Origin: Paenibacillus sp. NEAU-GSW1
Lineage (GTDB): Bacteria > Bacillota > Bacilli > Paenibacillales > Paenibacillaceae
DNA length: 64,000 nucleotides
NCBI RefSeq assembly: GCF_009737085.1
Contig: NZ_WOVL01000007.1
Location: forward strand, 62,001 to 126,000
Direction: 5' to 3'
In this document: one piece after another, positions 19,680 to 28,022 of the stretch
Layout: every line of letters starts with the position of its first letter
How positions within the stretch are numbered: position 1 is the first letter of the stretch
The notes under the pieces: generated by a model
The model's input: only the letters and a program-made list of their open reading frames with translations
What the model was told of the DNA's origin: nothing
Databases searched by the model: none
Program-made: the position numbers and the translations under genes

Positions 19680-21082
19680 GCAGCTTAAAAACGAGAATTG
19701 TATGGAGCTATCTGCTGCTGATCGTTCTTGTCGTTTGTGTGCTGGGAGGTCTTTTTCTCACTTTAATCTGGAACTACTATTACGGCAGCGCGCAAAGCTC
19801 GGTCAAACAACGGGCGCTCTACGCGCTGACGCAGCATAGCCGGTCGTTGTCCTCATTGAAGGTGCACGACCAAGCGGACTATATGCTGCAATACATGGCT
19901 GAGAGCGATGTCCGCCTGCAGCTGCTCGACAGCAACGGCAAGGTTGCCGTCGACTCCGACGGCTTCGCCGAAGAGATCAGCTATGCCACGCCTGATGTGA
20001 AGGCGGCTATGGACGGGGCGAACGGAAGCTGGCAGGGCGAGGATCCGTTTTTTAATGAGCGGGTCACGTCGGTGACGATTCCGATCTACAACGAGGCGAG
20101 AGTCGTCTCGATGCTCCGTTATTCAGCCTCCGTCGAGCGAATTGACGCGATGGTGCGAAAGCTGACGCAGATGACCGCGGCTACGGGTGCTGCCGTAATC
20201 TTGCTGTTCCTTGGCCTCAGCCTATGGATGACGCAGCGGATCGTCCGGCCGATTCAGGAGCTGACGAGGGCGGCAAGGTATATGGCTGACGGCGACTGGA
20301 CTCGGCGCGCGGTAAAGCGCAGTAATGATGAGATTGGCCAGTTGGCGGAAACATTTAATGTCATGGTCGTAGAATTGAATAAACGCGAGAAGCTGAAAAA
20401 CGATTTTATTTCGTCCATCTCGCATGAGCTTCGGACGCCGCTGACGTCGATTAAAGGGTGGAGCGAAACGTTAAAAGGCAGCGAGTCGGCAGGCGATGAA
20501 GAAACCGCTCTCGGCTTGAACATTATTAGCAGGGAGACGGATCGGCTGACGGGTCTCGTCGAGGATTTGCTGGACTTCTCGAAGTTGTCGGCAGGCAGCA
20601 TTGAGCTTCATCCAGAGCTGCTGGACTTAAATGGTCCGGTAAAAGAGATGGTGCATCAGCTGGCTGTGCGCGAGGAGCAGACCGGGGTCAAAATGTTCGC
20701 AACGCTCTGGAAGAGCCCGATTCTGATTCGTGGCGACGCGAATCGGCTTAAGCAAGTCATTATTAATTTAGTCGATAACGCCTTTAAATTTACGCCAAGC
20801 GGGGGGACGATTCGGATTGCGACGACCGTCAATCCGGAAGGTGAAAACCGCTGCGCAATATTGACTGTGGCCGATACGGGAGGCGGCATTTCGCTGGAGG
20901 ATCTGCCGCATGTGACGGAAAAGTTTTATAAAGCGAATACCGGGCATGGGGGGAGCGGGCTCGGCCTTGCGATATGTAAAGAAATTGCCGAGCTCCACGG
21001 AGGTACGCTGGCGATTGACAGCGAGCGCGGAGCCGGCACTATTGTAACGATGACATTGCCAATTCAGACGGAAATAGGCTAG
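19676..21082 (+). CDS. membrane sensor histidine kinase
   Basis: The start at 19676 overlaps the regulator's stop and gives a 468-residue protein. Order: TM1 (about 10-32), an extracytoplasmic sensor of about 130 residues, TM2 (about 165-187), HAMP, HisKA with the phospho-His in SHELRTPLTSI, and HATPase with the N-box INLVDNAFKFTP, G1 DTGGGIS and G2 GGSGLGLAI. It should autophosphorylate and act on the regulator just upstream. The signal is unknown. Confidence 0.93.
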   Translation: MSSLKTRIVWSYLLLIVLVVCVLGGLFLTLIWNYYYGSAQSSVKQRALYALTQHSRSLSSLKVHDQADYMLQYMAESDVRLQLLDSNGKVAVDSDGFAEEISYATPDVKAAMDGANGSWQGEDPFFNERVTSVTIPIYNEARVVSMLRYSASVERIDAMVRKLTQMTAATGAAVILLFLGLSLWMTQRIVRPIQELTRAARYMADGDWTRRAVKRSNDEIGQLAETFNVMVVELNKREKLKNDFISSISHELRTPLTSIKGWSETLKGSESAGDEETALGLNIISRETDRLTGLVEDLLDFSKLSAGSIELHPELLDLNGPVKEMVHQLAVREEQTGVKMFATLWKSPILIRGDANRLKQVIINLVDNAFKFTPSGGTIRIATTVNPEGENRCAILTVADTGGGISLEDLPHVTEKFYKANTGHGGSGLGLAICKEIAELHGGTLAIDSERGAGTIVTMTLPIQTEIG

Positions 21083-21090
21083 TTGGGCTG

Positions 21091-21210
21091 CTATTCCTTA
21101 TAGAATAGCAGATCCCGGTTCGCCAGCACATACACGACGGCAATCAGCGCGCCGATCACGAGCATGACGGCAAGCCAATGCTCCGTCAGCCATTGGATCC
21201 ATTGGGGCAT
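21091..21210 (-). CDS. small single-pass membrane protein (39 aa)
   Basis: The minus-strand ATG at 21210 is preceded by AAGGAGTG at the right distance. The 39-residue product begins MPQWIQWLTEHW, has one hydrophobic span (AVMLVIGALIAVVYVLA) and a charged tail. The frame is open further upstream but without a ribosome site. It converges on the kinase gene, with a 9-bp hairpin at 21088-21111 over its stop. The function is unknown. Confidence 0.6.
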   Translation of the reverse strand: MPQWIQWLTEHWLAVMLVIGALIAVVYVLANRDLLFYKE

Positions 21211-21290
21211 GAGAGTCCACTCCTTGTTTGACAGGATCAAATCTTTGGCTATAGTATGTCCAATGCATCCAAAAATGTTAAGGCTCAATG

Positions 21291-21320
21291 TTGACAGCCA
21301 ACGCATAGCGATGATATTAT
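21291..21320 (+). promoter_or_regulatory. sigma-A-type promoter before the alpha/beta hydrolase gene
   Basis: A perfect TTGACA (21291-21296) and TATTAT (21315-21320) are separated by 18 bases, about 70 bases upstream of the ATG at 21392. Confidence 0.7.
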
Positions 21321-21391
21321 GAATTTATTAAATCATAGTATTCGGGTAGGAATTATATAATTTCTGATCTGGGCATGCGGAGGGCGTCATT

Positions 21392-22216
21392 ATGGAAAAA
21401 CAGCTCGTACTGCGCCATAACGGACTGGAGCTGGCGGCAACGCTTCATTATCCGGCAGAAGGCGGCACGCAAGAAGACAATAATAAGAAACAAGCCATTA
21501 TTATTTGCCATGGCTTTGTCGGCAGCCGTATCGGCGTTGACAGGCTGTTTGTGAAAGCGGCGCGAGCGCTGGCGGCGCAAGGTTCTTATGTGCTCCGCTT
21601 CGACTATGGCGGTTGCGGCGAGAGCAACGGCGATTATGGGGCGCTTGGCTTCGAGAGCATGGTCGACCAGACGAGAACCGCGATTGATTATATTTCCGGC
21701 ATTGATCATGTCGATCCGCAGCGCATCGTGCTGCTCGGCCATAGCCTTGGAGGAGCGGTCTCGCTGATGACTTCCGTGCGTGACCGGCGAGTGAAGCGGC
21801 TTATATTATGGTCCCCGGTTGCGTATCCGTTTAATGATATCGTGCGCATTGTCGGCCGTGCGGGCTATGACGAGGCTGTGCAGCAAGGCAATACGGATTA
21901 TTCCGGATTCACGCTGCAGCCGGTCTTTTTCGAGTCGCTGCTGCAGCATCAGCCGTTTCAATCGGCGCCGAAGTTCGGCGGGGAAGTGTTGCTCGTACAC
22001 GGTACAAGCGACGAATTGATTCCGGTTGACTACAGCTTCTTATATCAGAAGGTGTTCTGGACGCGCAGCGAAGGCTTGTGCGATAAAGAAATTATTTTTC
22101 AGGCGAACCATACGTATTCGACGCGCAAGCATCAGGAAGAGGCGATTCGGGTAACGTCGGACTGGCTGGCCGGTCTCGACCGCCAGCAGCAGGAATGGCA
22201 TCATTGGAGCATATAA
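21392..22216 (+). CDS. alpha/beta hydrolase
   Basis: A 274-residue serine hydrolase of the alpha/beta fold. The oxyanion-region HGFVGS, the nucleophile elbow GHSLGG, a late Asp in HGTSDELIP and a His in ANHTY form the expected catalytic set. There is no signal peptide, so it is cytoplasmic. The substrate is unknown; an esterase or peptidase-like (S33-related) role is possible. It stands alone between a promoter and a terminator. Confidence 0.85.
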   Translation: MEKQLVLRHNGLELAATLHYPAEGGTQEDNNKKQAIIICHGFVGSRIGVDRLFVKAARALAAQGSYVLRFDYGGCGESNGDYGALGFESMVDQTRTAIDYISGIDHVDPQRIVLLGHSLGGAVSLMTSVRDRRVKRLILWSPVAYPFNDIVRIVGRAGYDEAVQQGNTDYSGFTLQPVFFESLLQHQPFQSAPKFGGEVLLVHGTSDELIPVDYSFLYQKVFWTRSEGLCDKEIIFQANHTYSTRKHQEEAIRVTSDWLAGLDRQQQEWHHWSI

Positions 22217-22226
22217 TCAATAATCA

Positions 22227-22254
22227 CGGCAGCGCGACAGCGCTGTCGTTTTTT
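22227..22254 (+). terminator. terminator after the alpha/beta hydrolase gene
   Basis: A 9-bp stem, CGGCAGCGC (22227-22235) with GCGCTGTCG (22240-22248, one G-T pair), around a GACA loop, followed by six T. Confidence 0.85.
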
Positions 22255-22347
22255 ATTCGCTCTATCGGACAAGACAATTTTTTCTAAATGTGATTAAATA
22301 ATAGCATAGCAACGCTGGATCACATTATGAATAAGGCGGGGGAGCAT

Positions 22348-23505
22348 ATGGACAGAACAGTTTCTCACGACGGTTTACCAGAACAATTAAGTCAAGGGCG
22401 AGATCGAAATCGGTATGGCCGTATACGTAAAATTACGCTTGGCGCGGTGCTCTCAGCTGCTATGCTGCTTGCGGCATGCTCGCAGGGCAATGGGAATGCG
22501 CCGTCATCATCGCCGGAAGCGTCGCCGGTAACAGCGCCTGCGGAAGCTCCAACAGCAGAAGCTGCGCCGCAACTGGCCTATAAAGCTCCTCTGACCGGAA
22601 TCGGCAGCAATGTGGAAGAAGTAGCCCGTCCGATAGCAGTCATGATTAACAATTTGAAGCCGGCTCGGCCTCAGTCGGGACTGACCAACGCGGATGTCGT
22701 TTGGGAAGTGCTCGCAGAGGGAGGCATCACAAGGCTGATCGCGATATTTCAAAGCACGGACAAGCTGACCGATTCGATCGGGCCAATTCGCAGTATTCGC
22801 CCTTATCTTATTGACATCGGCGAGAGCTACGGCGCGGTGCTTGCGCATGCGGGCGGCAGCAACGACGCTTATGCTATATTGCAGAAGCAGAAGAAGCCAT
22901 ATTTGGACGAAATCTCAAATGCGGGATCGTATTTTTGGCGGAGCAAGGAGCGGAAGGCGCCGCATAATTTATATTCAAGCCTGGAGAAGCTGCGGGCGGG
23001 AGCGGATAAACGTGGATATATGCAGGACGGAACGGTTCCGGTCGCCTCTTATTCCTTTTTAAAGGATGGCGGCTTTGAAGCAGTTGCAGCGATGGCTGAT
23101 GCTGGGACCGGCGCATCCCATATTGATATTAGCTTCTCATTGAAAAACTATAAGGTATCATACGATTATGATGAAGCGTCCGGCCTGTATAAGCGTTCGA
23201 TTGATGACGAGCCCCATGTCGATTTGAATAACGGAGAGCAGCTGAAAGCCGCCAATATCGTTGTTCTTGGAGCGAAGCATCGGACATTGGATGATGCGGG
23301 AAGGCTTGCCGTTGACATGGAATCGGGCGGAAAAGCATTGCTGTTCATGCAGGGGAAAACCATCGTATGCGATTGGGTTCGAGGCAGCGACAAGATGATT
23401 CGTTTATCGCGTAACGGCGTCGAAGTGCCGTTCACGCCAGGCGTTACCTTTTTCCACGTCGTTCCGAATTCGCCGACTTTTGAAGAACATGTAATCTACG
23501 GGTAA
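22348..23505 (+). CDS. DUF3048 (YerB-like) lipoprotein
   Basis: The ATG at 22348 has GGCGGGGGAG just upstream. The 385-residue product has a basic N-terminus, a hydrophobic stretch and the lipobox LLAAC, then a Ser/Pro/Ala-rich linker and a DUF3048 body with GPIRSIRPYLIDIGESYGAV-like and LAHAGGSNDAY segments. YerB of Bacillus subtilis is the known relative and has no settled function. It is predicted to be membrane-anchored outside the cell. Confidence 0.8.
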   Translation: MDRTVSHDGLPEQLSQGRDRNRYGRIRKITLGAVLSAAMLLAACSQGNGNAPSSSPEASPVTAPAEAPTAEAAPQLAYKAPLTGIGSNVEEVARPIAVMINNLKPARPQSGLTNADVVWEVLAEGGITRLIAIFQSTDKLTDSIGPIRSIRPYLIDIGESYGAVLAHAGGSNDAYAILQKQKKPYLDEISNAGSYFWRSKERKAPHNLYSSLEKLRAGADKRGYMQDGTVPVASYSFLKDGGFEAVAAMADAGTGASHIDISFSLKNYKVSYDYDEASGLYKRSIDDEPHVDLNNGEQLKAANIVVLGAKHRTLDDAGRLAVDMESGGKALLFMQGKTIVCDWVRGSDKMIRLSRNGVEVPFTPGVTFFHVVPNSPTFEEHVIYG

Positions 23506-23581
23506 AAAACGGACGGTAAGGAAACACTCTTTAACAGACAAGGAGTGTGTCCATTATCGGTTGTTTGTAACGATAAGTTTG

Positions 23582-23610
23582 AAACACGCTCCTTGCAGGG
23601 GCGTGTTTTT
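23582..23610 (+). terminator. terminator after the DUF3048 gene
   Basis: AAACACGCTCC pairs with GGGGCGTGTTT (one T-G pair) around a TTGCA loop, followed by a T-run. Confidence 0.8.
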
Positions 23611-23658
23611 ATGTATAAGGAGAAAGTAAGGATGAAAAAAACGAAAAATATTTAAAAG

Positions 23659-23708
23659 TTTTCATAAATCCTTTACATTCCCTTAACAATTCTAAAGTAA
23701 ACTATGAT
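23659..23708 (+). promoter_or_regulatory. putative Pho box and promoter of the Pit locus
   Basis: TTTTCA (23659), TTTACA (23672) and TTAACA (23683) form direct repeats with start-to-start distances of 13 and 11 bases, resembling the TTAACA-type tandem sites bound by PhoP in Bacillus. A TATGAT -10 hexamer follows at 23703-23708. Because the operon encodes a phosphate transporter, PhoP control is plausible, but it is inference. Confidence 0.55.
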
Positions 23709-23769
23709 AAGATAATTTGGGCTCATTACCAATGATGCCCTAACATCCAGCCAGGTAAAGGGGATTACA

Positions 23770-24381
23770 ATGTTTAAGAAAAAGGATATTTTCTTTAAAA
23801 CGTTTGAAGAAATGGCAGACACACTCGTAGAAGCGGTACAATACTTTTCCAATGGCGTCTCTGACCTGTCGGATGTTACAGCTTTCGCTAAAAAAATGAA
23901 GGAATTCGAAAGCAAGTGCGACCAGTACGTGCACAAGATGTTGAAGGAATTGAACAAAACGTTCATTACCCCGATTGAACGGGAAGATATAATGGCGCTT
24001 ACTACGTCCCTGGATGACGTGCTTGACGGAATTGAAGCATGCGCTTCGCGTTTTGAAATGTACAACATTCAGGAGAAGGACGAATACATAACGCTGTTCG
24101 GCGATATTTTGCTTCGTTCGGCGAATCAAATTAAGAAAGCGATCTACCTGCTGACAGATAAAAAATTGCTGGCGATCCGCGAGCCGAACATTGCGATAAA
24201 CGAGCTGGAAAACCAGGCGGACGATCTGCTTCGCGTTGCGATCAAGAGCTTGTTTACGAACGTGAAAGATCCGATTGAACTGATTAAACGGAAAGAAATC
24301 TACGAAATGCTGGAGCAGACGACCGACTACTGCGAGGACGTAGCCAACACGCTGGAATCGATCATTATGCGCAACAGCTAA
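23770..24381 (+). CDS. PhoU-like DUF47 protein, Pit accessory
   Basis: A 203-residue all-helical protein of the DUF47/PhoU-divergent family, beginning MFKKKDIFFKTFEEMADTLV and rich in acidic residues suited to metal binding. Members are encoded next to Pit-type transporters and are thought to modulate them; Bacillus subtilis YkaA is the counterpart. It lies 29 bases upstream of pit and shares its promoter. Confidence 0.88.
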   Translation: MFKKKDIFFKTFEEMADTLVEAVQYFSNGVSDLSDVTAFAKKMKEFESKCDQYVHKMLKELNKTFITPIEREDIMALTTSLDDVLDGIEACASRFEMYNIQEKDEYITLFGDILLRSANQIKKAIYLLTDKKLLAIREPNIAINELENQADDLLRVAIKSLFTNVKDPIELIKRKEIYEMLEQTTDYCEDVANTLESIIMRNS

Positions 24382-24410
24382 AAGTCAGTAGAGAGTAGGA
24401 GTCAATTCAA

Positions 24411-25406
24411 ATGGATTTTATCGTTCTTTGTATCGTCGTCGTTCTGGCGCTGGGATTTGACTTTATTAACGGCTTTCATGATACGGCAAACGCCATCGCG
24501 ACGACCGTGTCCACGCGCGCTCTTAAGCCGAGGGTAGCGATTGTGCTTGCCGCGTGTATGAACTTTATCGGCGCGATAACATTCACTGGCGTTGCCAAAA
24601 CGATCGGAAGCGGCGTTGCTAACCCTGCCGAACTGTCGAATGGCGTTGAGATCGTAATCGCGACACTAATATCAGCTATCGTATGGAACTTGGTCACTTG
24701 GTGGTTCGGCATTCCTTCCTCGTCGTCCCATGCATTGATCGGCTCTCTGACAGGTGCCGTTATTGCGGGCGCCGGAGTTGGCGTCATCAACAGCGACGGC
24801 TTGGTTGATATGGTGAAGGCGCTCTTGCTTTCGCCGCTTATCGCTTTTGCTATGGGTTACATTATTATGACGATTTTGAAATTCGTTTTTGCCCGGACGA
24901 GTCCGCATCAAGTAAACAAAGGCTTCCGGTTCGGTCAAATTTTGACCGCCGCTTTCCAATCGTTCTCCCACGGCACGAACGATGCGCAGAAAGCGATGGG
25001 TATCATTACATTCGCACTCGTTGCAGCCGGCATCCAGGATCATATGGAAGTTCCGTTGTGGGTTAAGCTTTCCGCAGCGGTTGCGATGGCGCTTGGTACT
25101 TCCGTCGGCGGCTGGAAAATTATCAAAACGATGGGTACGAAAATTTTCAAGATCGAACCGATCAACGGCTTTGCCGCAGATATCGGCTCGGCTGGCGTTA
25201 TTCTTACAGCAACGATGCTTCATTTGCCGGTAAGTACGACTCACGTTATCACATCGTCCATTCTCGGTGTCGGCAGTGCCAAGCGTTTCGCCAGCGTTCG
25301 CTGGGGTGTTGCAGGTCGTATTGTCGTTGCCTGGTTCATTACGATTCCGATAACGGTCATTATGGCATACATCGTGTTCTGGTTGATCGACAAGATTTTC
25401 TATTAA
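24411..25406 (+). CDS. pit: Pit-family low-affinity inorganic phosphate transporter
   Basis: A 331-residue membrane protein with about ten hydrophobic segments. The duplicated PiT signatures are visible: GFHDTANAIATTVSTRAL near the N-terminus and SHGTNDAQKAMGIITFAL in the second half, with PSSSSHALIGS and TTHVITSSILG helical hairpins. It imports phosphate, probably as a metal-phosphate complex, with protons. It is in an operon with the DUF47 gene and is followed by a terminator. Confidence 0.93.
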   Translation: MDFIVLCIVVVLALGFDFINGFHDTANAIATTVSTRALKPRVAIVLAACMNFIGAITFTGVAKTIGSGVANPAELSNGVEIVIATLISAIVWNLVTWWFGIPSSSSHALIGSLTGAVIAGAGVGVINSDGLVDMVKALLLSPLIAFAMGYIIMTILKFVFARTSPHQVNKGFRFGQILTAAFQSFSHGTNDAQKAMGIITFALVAAGIQDHMEVPLWVKLSAAVAMALGTSVGGWKIIKTMGTKIFKIEPINGFAADIGSAGVILTATMLHLPVSTTHVITSSILGVGSAKRFASVRWGVAGRIVVAWFITIPITVIMAYIVFWLIDKIFY

Positions 25407-25414
25407 GATATAAG

Positions 25415-25448
25415 AAGACGGCGCATAGTTCTGCGCCGTCTTTGTTGT
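25415..25448 (+). terminator. terminator after pit
   Basis: AAGACGGCGCA (25415-25425) pairs perfectly with TGCGCCGTCTT (25432-25442), followed by a T-rich stretch. Confidence 0.88.
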
Positions 25449-25489
25449 TATTAGATGCAATCGCTCTCCGCCTTTGTGGAGATGGGTGC

Positions 25490-25786
25490 CAAGGTACAAA
25501 TGTACCTTGCACACGTCGAAGTCGCATCAGATTGAGCGTCTAATGTACAAAAGTACCTTAGACTTGGAGTAATCGCACACTGCGTCGGCTAATATAGCAA
25601 TCTAAGGTACAAATGTACCTTGCACACGTCGTAGTCACAACAGATTGAGCGTCTAAGGTACAAATGTACCTTAGACTTGGAGTAATCGCACACTGCACCG
25701 GTCGAAATAGCAATCTAAGGTACAAATGTACCTTGCACACGTCGAAGTCGCATCAGATTGAGCGTCTAATGTACAAAAGTACCTTA
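25490..25786. repeat. 113-bp tandem repeat carrying six copies of the TAAGGTACAAATGTACCTTA palindrome
   Basis: Palindrome copies start at 25490, 25541, 25603, 25654, 25716 and 25767. Alternate copies are exactly 113 bases apart (25490/25603/25716 and 25541/25654/25767), so a 113-bp unit is present about 2.6 times. The core matches the repeats at 8937-9120 inside the pur operon. No ORF is supported in this 450-base interval between pit and tlp. It is not a CRISPR, because the intervening sequence is repeated as well. Confidence 0.9.
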
Positions 25787-25813
25787 GACCCTTAATCTAA
25801 CCCTTGTTTGTCT

Positions 25814-25844
25814 TGCATAGATACTGGTTTTTCGAGCCATCTTA
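25814..25844 (+). promoter_or_regulatory. sigma-G-like (forespore) promoter of tlp
   Basis: TGCATA (25814-25819) and CATCTTA (25838-25844), 18 bases apart, match the sigma-G consensus (TG[A/C]ATA and CATNNTA). The position, about 50 bases upstream of tlp, fits its forespore-specific expression in Bacillus. Confidence 0.65.
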
Positions 25845-25893
25845 TATAAGGTTGTGAACCAAACATATCCGTAACTTTGGGGTGAAGATGACG

Positions 25894-26103
25894 ATGGCTA
25901 AACCGGATAACCGCGAGGATAACGCGCAGCATCTCCAGTCGCATATTGAGCACACGAAGGCCAATTTGCAGGAGGCAGAAGATTACCTCGACGAGCATGC
26001 TGAGGAGATCTCAGCAGTTGAGCGTCAAGCAATCGAAAAGAAAAATCAAAACCGCAAGCAAAGCATCAACGAGTTTGCGGCGGAAATCGCAGACGAGACT
26101 TAG
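25894..26103 (+). CDS. tlp: small acid-soluble spore protein Tlp
   Basis: A 69-residue hydrophilic protein. NREDNAQHLQSHIEHT, LQEAEDYL and KNQNRKQSINEFAAEI align with the Tlp family of spore-core proteins (compare the NPDDRSDNVEKL and REQSIEAFRNEI segments of Bacillus Tlp). The start is the ATG at 25894, spaced from GGGGTGA; an ATG at 25888 and a GTG at 25882 are alternatives. A forespore-type promoter and a terminator flank it. It marks the organism as a spore former. Confidence 0.85.
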   Translation: MAKPDNREDNAQHLQSHIEHTKANLQEAEDYLDEHAEEISAVERQAIEKKNQNRKQSINEFAAEIADET

Positions 26104-26120
26104 GCAATAATGAAGCTCGT

Positions 26121-26159
26121 AAAAAAACAGCCGGTCGGATATCCCGATCGGCTGTTTTA
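26121..26159. terminator. bidirectional terminator between tlp and the convergent gene
   Basis: AAAACAGCCGGTCGG pairs with CCGATCGGCTGTTTT (one G-T pair); A-runs and T-runs flank it, so it can serve both strands. Confidence 0.88.
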
Positions 26160-26160
26160 C

Positions 26161-26694
26161 TTATGCCTTTGGCTTTGCCGTTTTGCGCTTGCGGCGTCCG
26201 CTCGGAGAGCCCGAAGCAGACTTCCGGCGTTTGCGGCGGCGCTTCGGAACAACAGTTTCAACTTCGTCATCGGAGTCAGACGACTTTTTGAAGGAGCCCA
26301 TGAGCACCTTCACCATTGGCGCCATTTGCGACACGGTAGATACGACCTTCTGCACCTTGGTTACGGTAGTGAGAATGCCGTCAATGCCGCCTAGCCGGTC
26401 GACAAAGCCCTTAATGTCGCCAAGCTTTTCTAACGAGAACGGGCTCGCTTTAGATGGAGCAGCCGTCTCGACGAGCTCGGCAGCAGTTGCCGGAACGGCA
26501 ACGGACAACGATTCCGACACGTCATCATCCTCCTCTTCTTCTTCGTCGCTACCTGCGCTGGAGCCTGAGGACGCGCCCTCGCTATTGTCGCGCATCGCAT
26601 GGCGGCGGTGATGGCCGCCGTGTGGCGAATGCGGCGGATAGTAACTCTCTACATAACCGCCGCCATGGTCATAGCGGTAGTTCACGCGGATCAC
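26161..26694 (-). CDS. low-complexity basic/acidic protein, VrrA/YqfQ-like (function unknown)
   Basis: A 177-residue protein in three parts: a His/Gly/Tyr-rich head with SPHGGHHRRH, a strongly acidic stretch (EEEEEDDD), a predicted helical middle (about 90-135, with LGGIDGILTTVTKVQKV and MAPMVKVLMGSFKK), and a Lys/Arg-rich tail with RRKRRK and RRKRK. The middle resembles the helical region of Bacillus YqfQ/VrrA-type proteins, which may be spore- or surface-associated. This resemblance is tentative. Confidence 0.6.
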   Translation of the reverse strand: MIRVNYRYDHGGGYVESYYPPHSPHGGHHRRHAMRDNSEGASSGSSAGSDEEEEEDDDVSESLSVAVPATAAELVETAAPSKASPFSLEKLGDIKGFVDRLGGIDGILTTVTKVQKVVSTVSQMAPMVKVLMGSFKKSSDSDDEVETVVPKRRRKRRKSASGSPSGRRKRKTAKPKA

Positions 26695-26841
26695 AACCCT
26701 TTTCTGATGGATTATCTGCTTAATAGCAGTTTATGGCATAGGCAAACATGCGGATTGGACGATTGTCACGGGTGGCAAATAAATTATCGGGATAACCGCC
26801 TTAGAGCTCTTCCGTCCTGTAAAGCGTCAAAACGGTGATGC

Positions 26842-26870
26842 TTGAAAAAACACCCTAAAAAAGATACAAT
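26842..26870 (+). promoter_or_regulatory. sigma-A-type promoter of yerC
   Basis: TTGAAA (26842-26847) and TACAAT (26865-26870) with an ideal 17-base spacer, about 35 bases upstream of the yerC ATG. Confidence 0.8.
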
Positions 26871-26904
26871 GTGAGCAATAACCTAAGGAAAGTAGTGGAT
26901 CGGC

Positions 26905-27195
26905 ATGCAGCTTAAAAAGCTTAACGATAAAGCGATTGACCAACTGTTTGAGGCAGTTCTGACATTAAAATCGGTGGAAGAGTGCTACGTATTTTTTGAC
27001 GATTTGTGCACGATCAATGAAATTCAGTCCTTGTCGCAGCGGCTGGAGGTTGCCCGCATGCTTGGCAAAGGCAGCACATATAATCAGATCGAAGCGGAGA
27101 CGGGAGCAAGCACGGCAACGATTTCCCGCGTTAAGCGTTGTTTGAATTACGGCAATGATGGGTATAAAATGGCATTAGAGCGTTTAGGACGATAG
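26905..27195 (+). CDS. yerC: YerC/YecD-family TrpR-like DNA-binding protein
   Basis: A 96-residue protein of the TrpR-related YerC family: an N-terminal helical part with CYVFFDDLCTINEIQSLSQR, then a helix-turn-helix with TYNQIEAETGASTATISRVK. It is probably a transcriptional regulator; the ligand and targets are not known. It is the first gene of a likely operon with cbiX (5-base gap). Confidence 0.9.
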   Translation: MQLKKLNDKAIDQLFEAVLTLKSVEECYVFFDDLCTINEIQSLSQRLEVARMLGKGSTYNQIEAETGASTATISRVKRCLNYGNDGYKMALERLGR

Positions 27196-27199
27196 AACG

Positions 27200-28006
27200 A
27201 TGAAGCCGGGCGTACTTGTAATCAGTCATGGCTCGCGGGAAGAGGAATGGGTGAAGCTGGTCGATGACGCGGTTGCCGTTGCTGCGGCAGCATCCCCGCA
27301 ATTCGCCGGCATTCCGGTCTATTCCTCTTTTCTCGAGATCGTCGAAGGACGATTGATCCAGGATGGCGTTAATGCGCTGGAAGCGCAAGGCGTTACGGAG
27401 CTGTTTGTACTGCCGCTGTTTCTCTCTTCGGGCAGTACGCATGTCGATGAGATCGGCCAAGCTTTCGGGCTGCCGCCGGTCGCCGATTTAGAGGGCGATT
27501 TGGGCACTTTTCAAGTCGATCGCGCCCACATTCATGTCGGGGCGCCAATAGACGACGATGAGGAAATCGCCGGATTGCTGTACGAGAATATACGGCCTTT
27601 GTCGGTCGAAGCGGGGCGCGAGACCGTTATGCTTGTCGCTCACGGCAGCAAGGAACCGGTATTCCATGAGCGTTGGCAGCTCGGTCTTGATCGGTTAGCC
27701 GAGCGGCTCCGCGTGCTTGGCGGTTTTGCGCATGCCGCGACGGCAATGCTACTGCCGGACCAAGCCGGCGAGCGGCTGAAGGAGCTGCAGCATCAGCGGC
27801 CAGATGAGGCGGTTATCGTCGTTCCGCTGTTTTTAAGCAAAGGATATTTTACGAATACCGTAATTCCGCGGCGACTGTCGGGACTTGAATATCGTTACAA
27901 CGGCCAGGCGATGCTTCCGCACCCCGCGGTTGCGCGCTGGCTGGAGCGGCGAATCGGTTCATGGCTGGAGCAGCTGCGGCCAAGCGCTGACGAACGGCAT
28001 TCGTAG
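27200..28006 (+). CDS. cbiX: CbiX/SirB-type sirohydrochlorin chelatase family protein
   Basis: A 268-residue protein with two CbiX-like half domains: residues 1-125 (VLVISHGSREEEW, FLPLFLSSGSTHV-type) and about 145-260 (VMLVAHGSKEP, VIVVPLFLSKGYFT). This is the class II chelatase fold that inserts metal into sirohydrochlorin for siroheme or cobalamin. The metal-binding His of each half can be read in SHGS and AHGS. No other tetrapyrrole gene is nearby, so the physiological substrate is uncertain. Confidence 0.85.
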   Translation: MKPGVLVISHGSREEEWVKLVDDAVAVAAAASPQFAGIPVYSSFLEIVEGRLIQDGVNALEAQGVTELFVLPLFLSSGSTHVDEIGQAFGLPPVADLEGDLGTFQVDRAHIHVGAPIDDDEEIAGLLYENIRPLSVEAGRETVMLVAHGSKEPVFHERWQLGLDRLAERLRVLGGFAHAATAMLLPDQAGERLKELQHQRPDEAVIVVPLFLSKGYFTNTVIPRRLSGLEYRYNGQAMLPHPAVARWLERRIGSWLEQLRPSADERHS

Positions 28007-28022
28007 TGGGGGCTTTGAAAAA

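Noticed and set aside
25490..25786. Possible CRISPR array
   Set aside because: The sequences between the short palindromes are themselves repeated at 113 bp, so this is a tandem duplication, not repeats with unique spacers; no cas gene is present.
26183..26611. Plus-strand frame of 142 codons rich in Ser and acidic residues
   Set aside because: It is the complement of the low-complexity minus-strand gene at 26161-26694, which has a better start context and the shared terminator.
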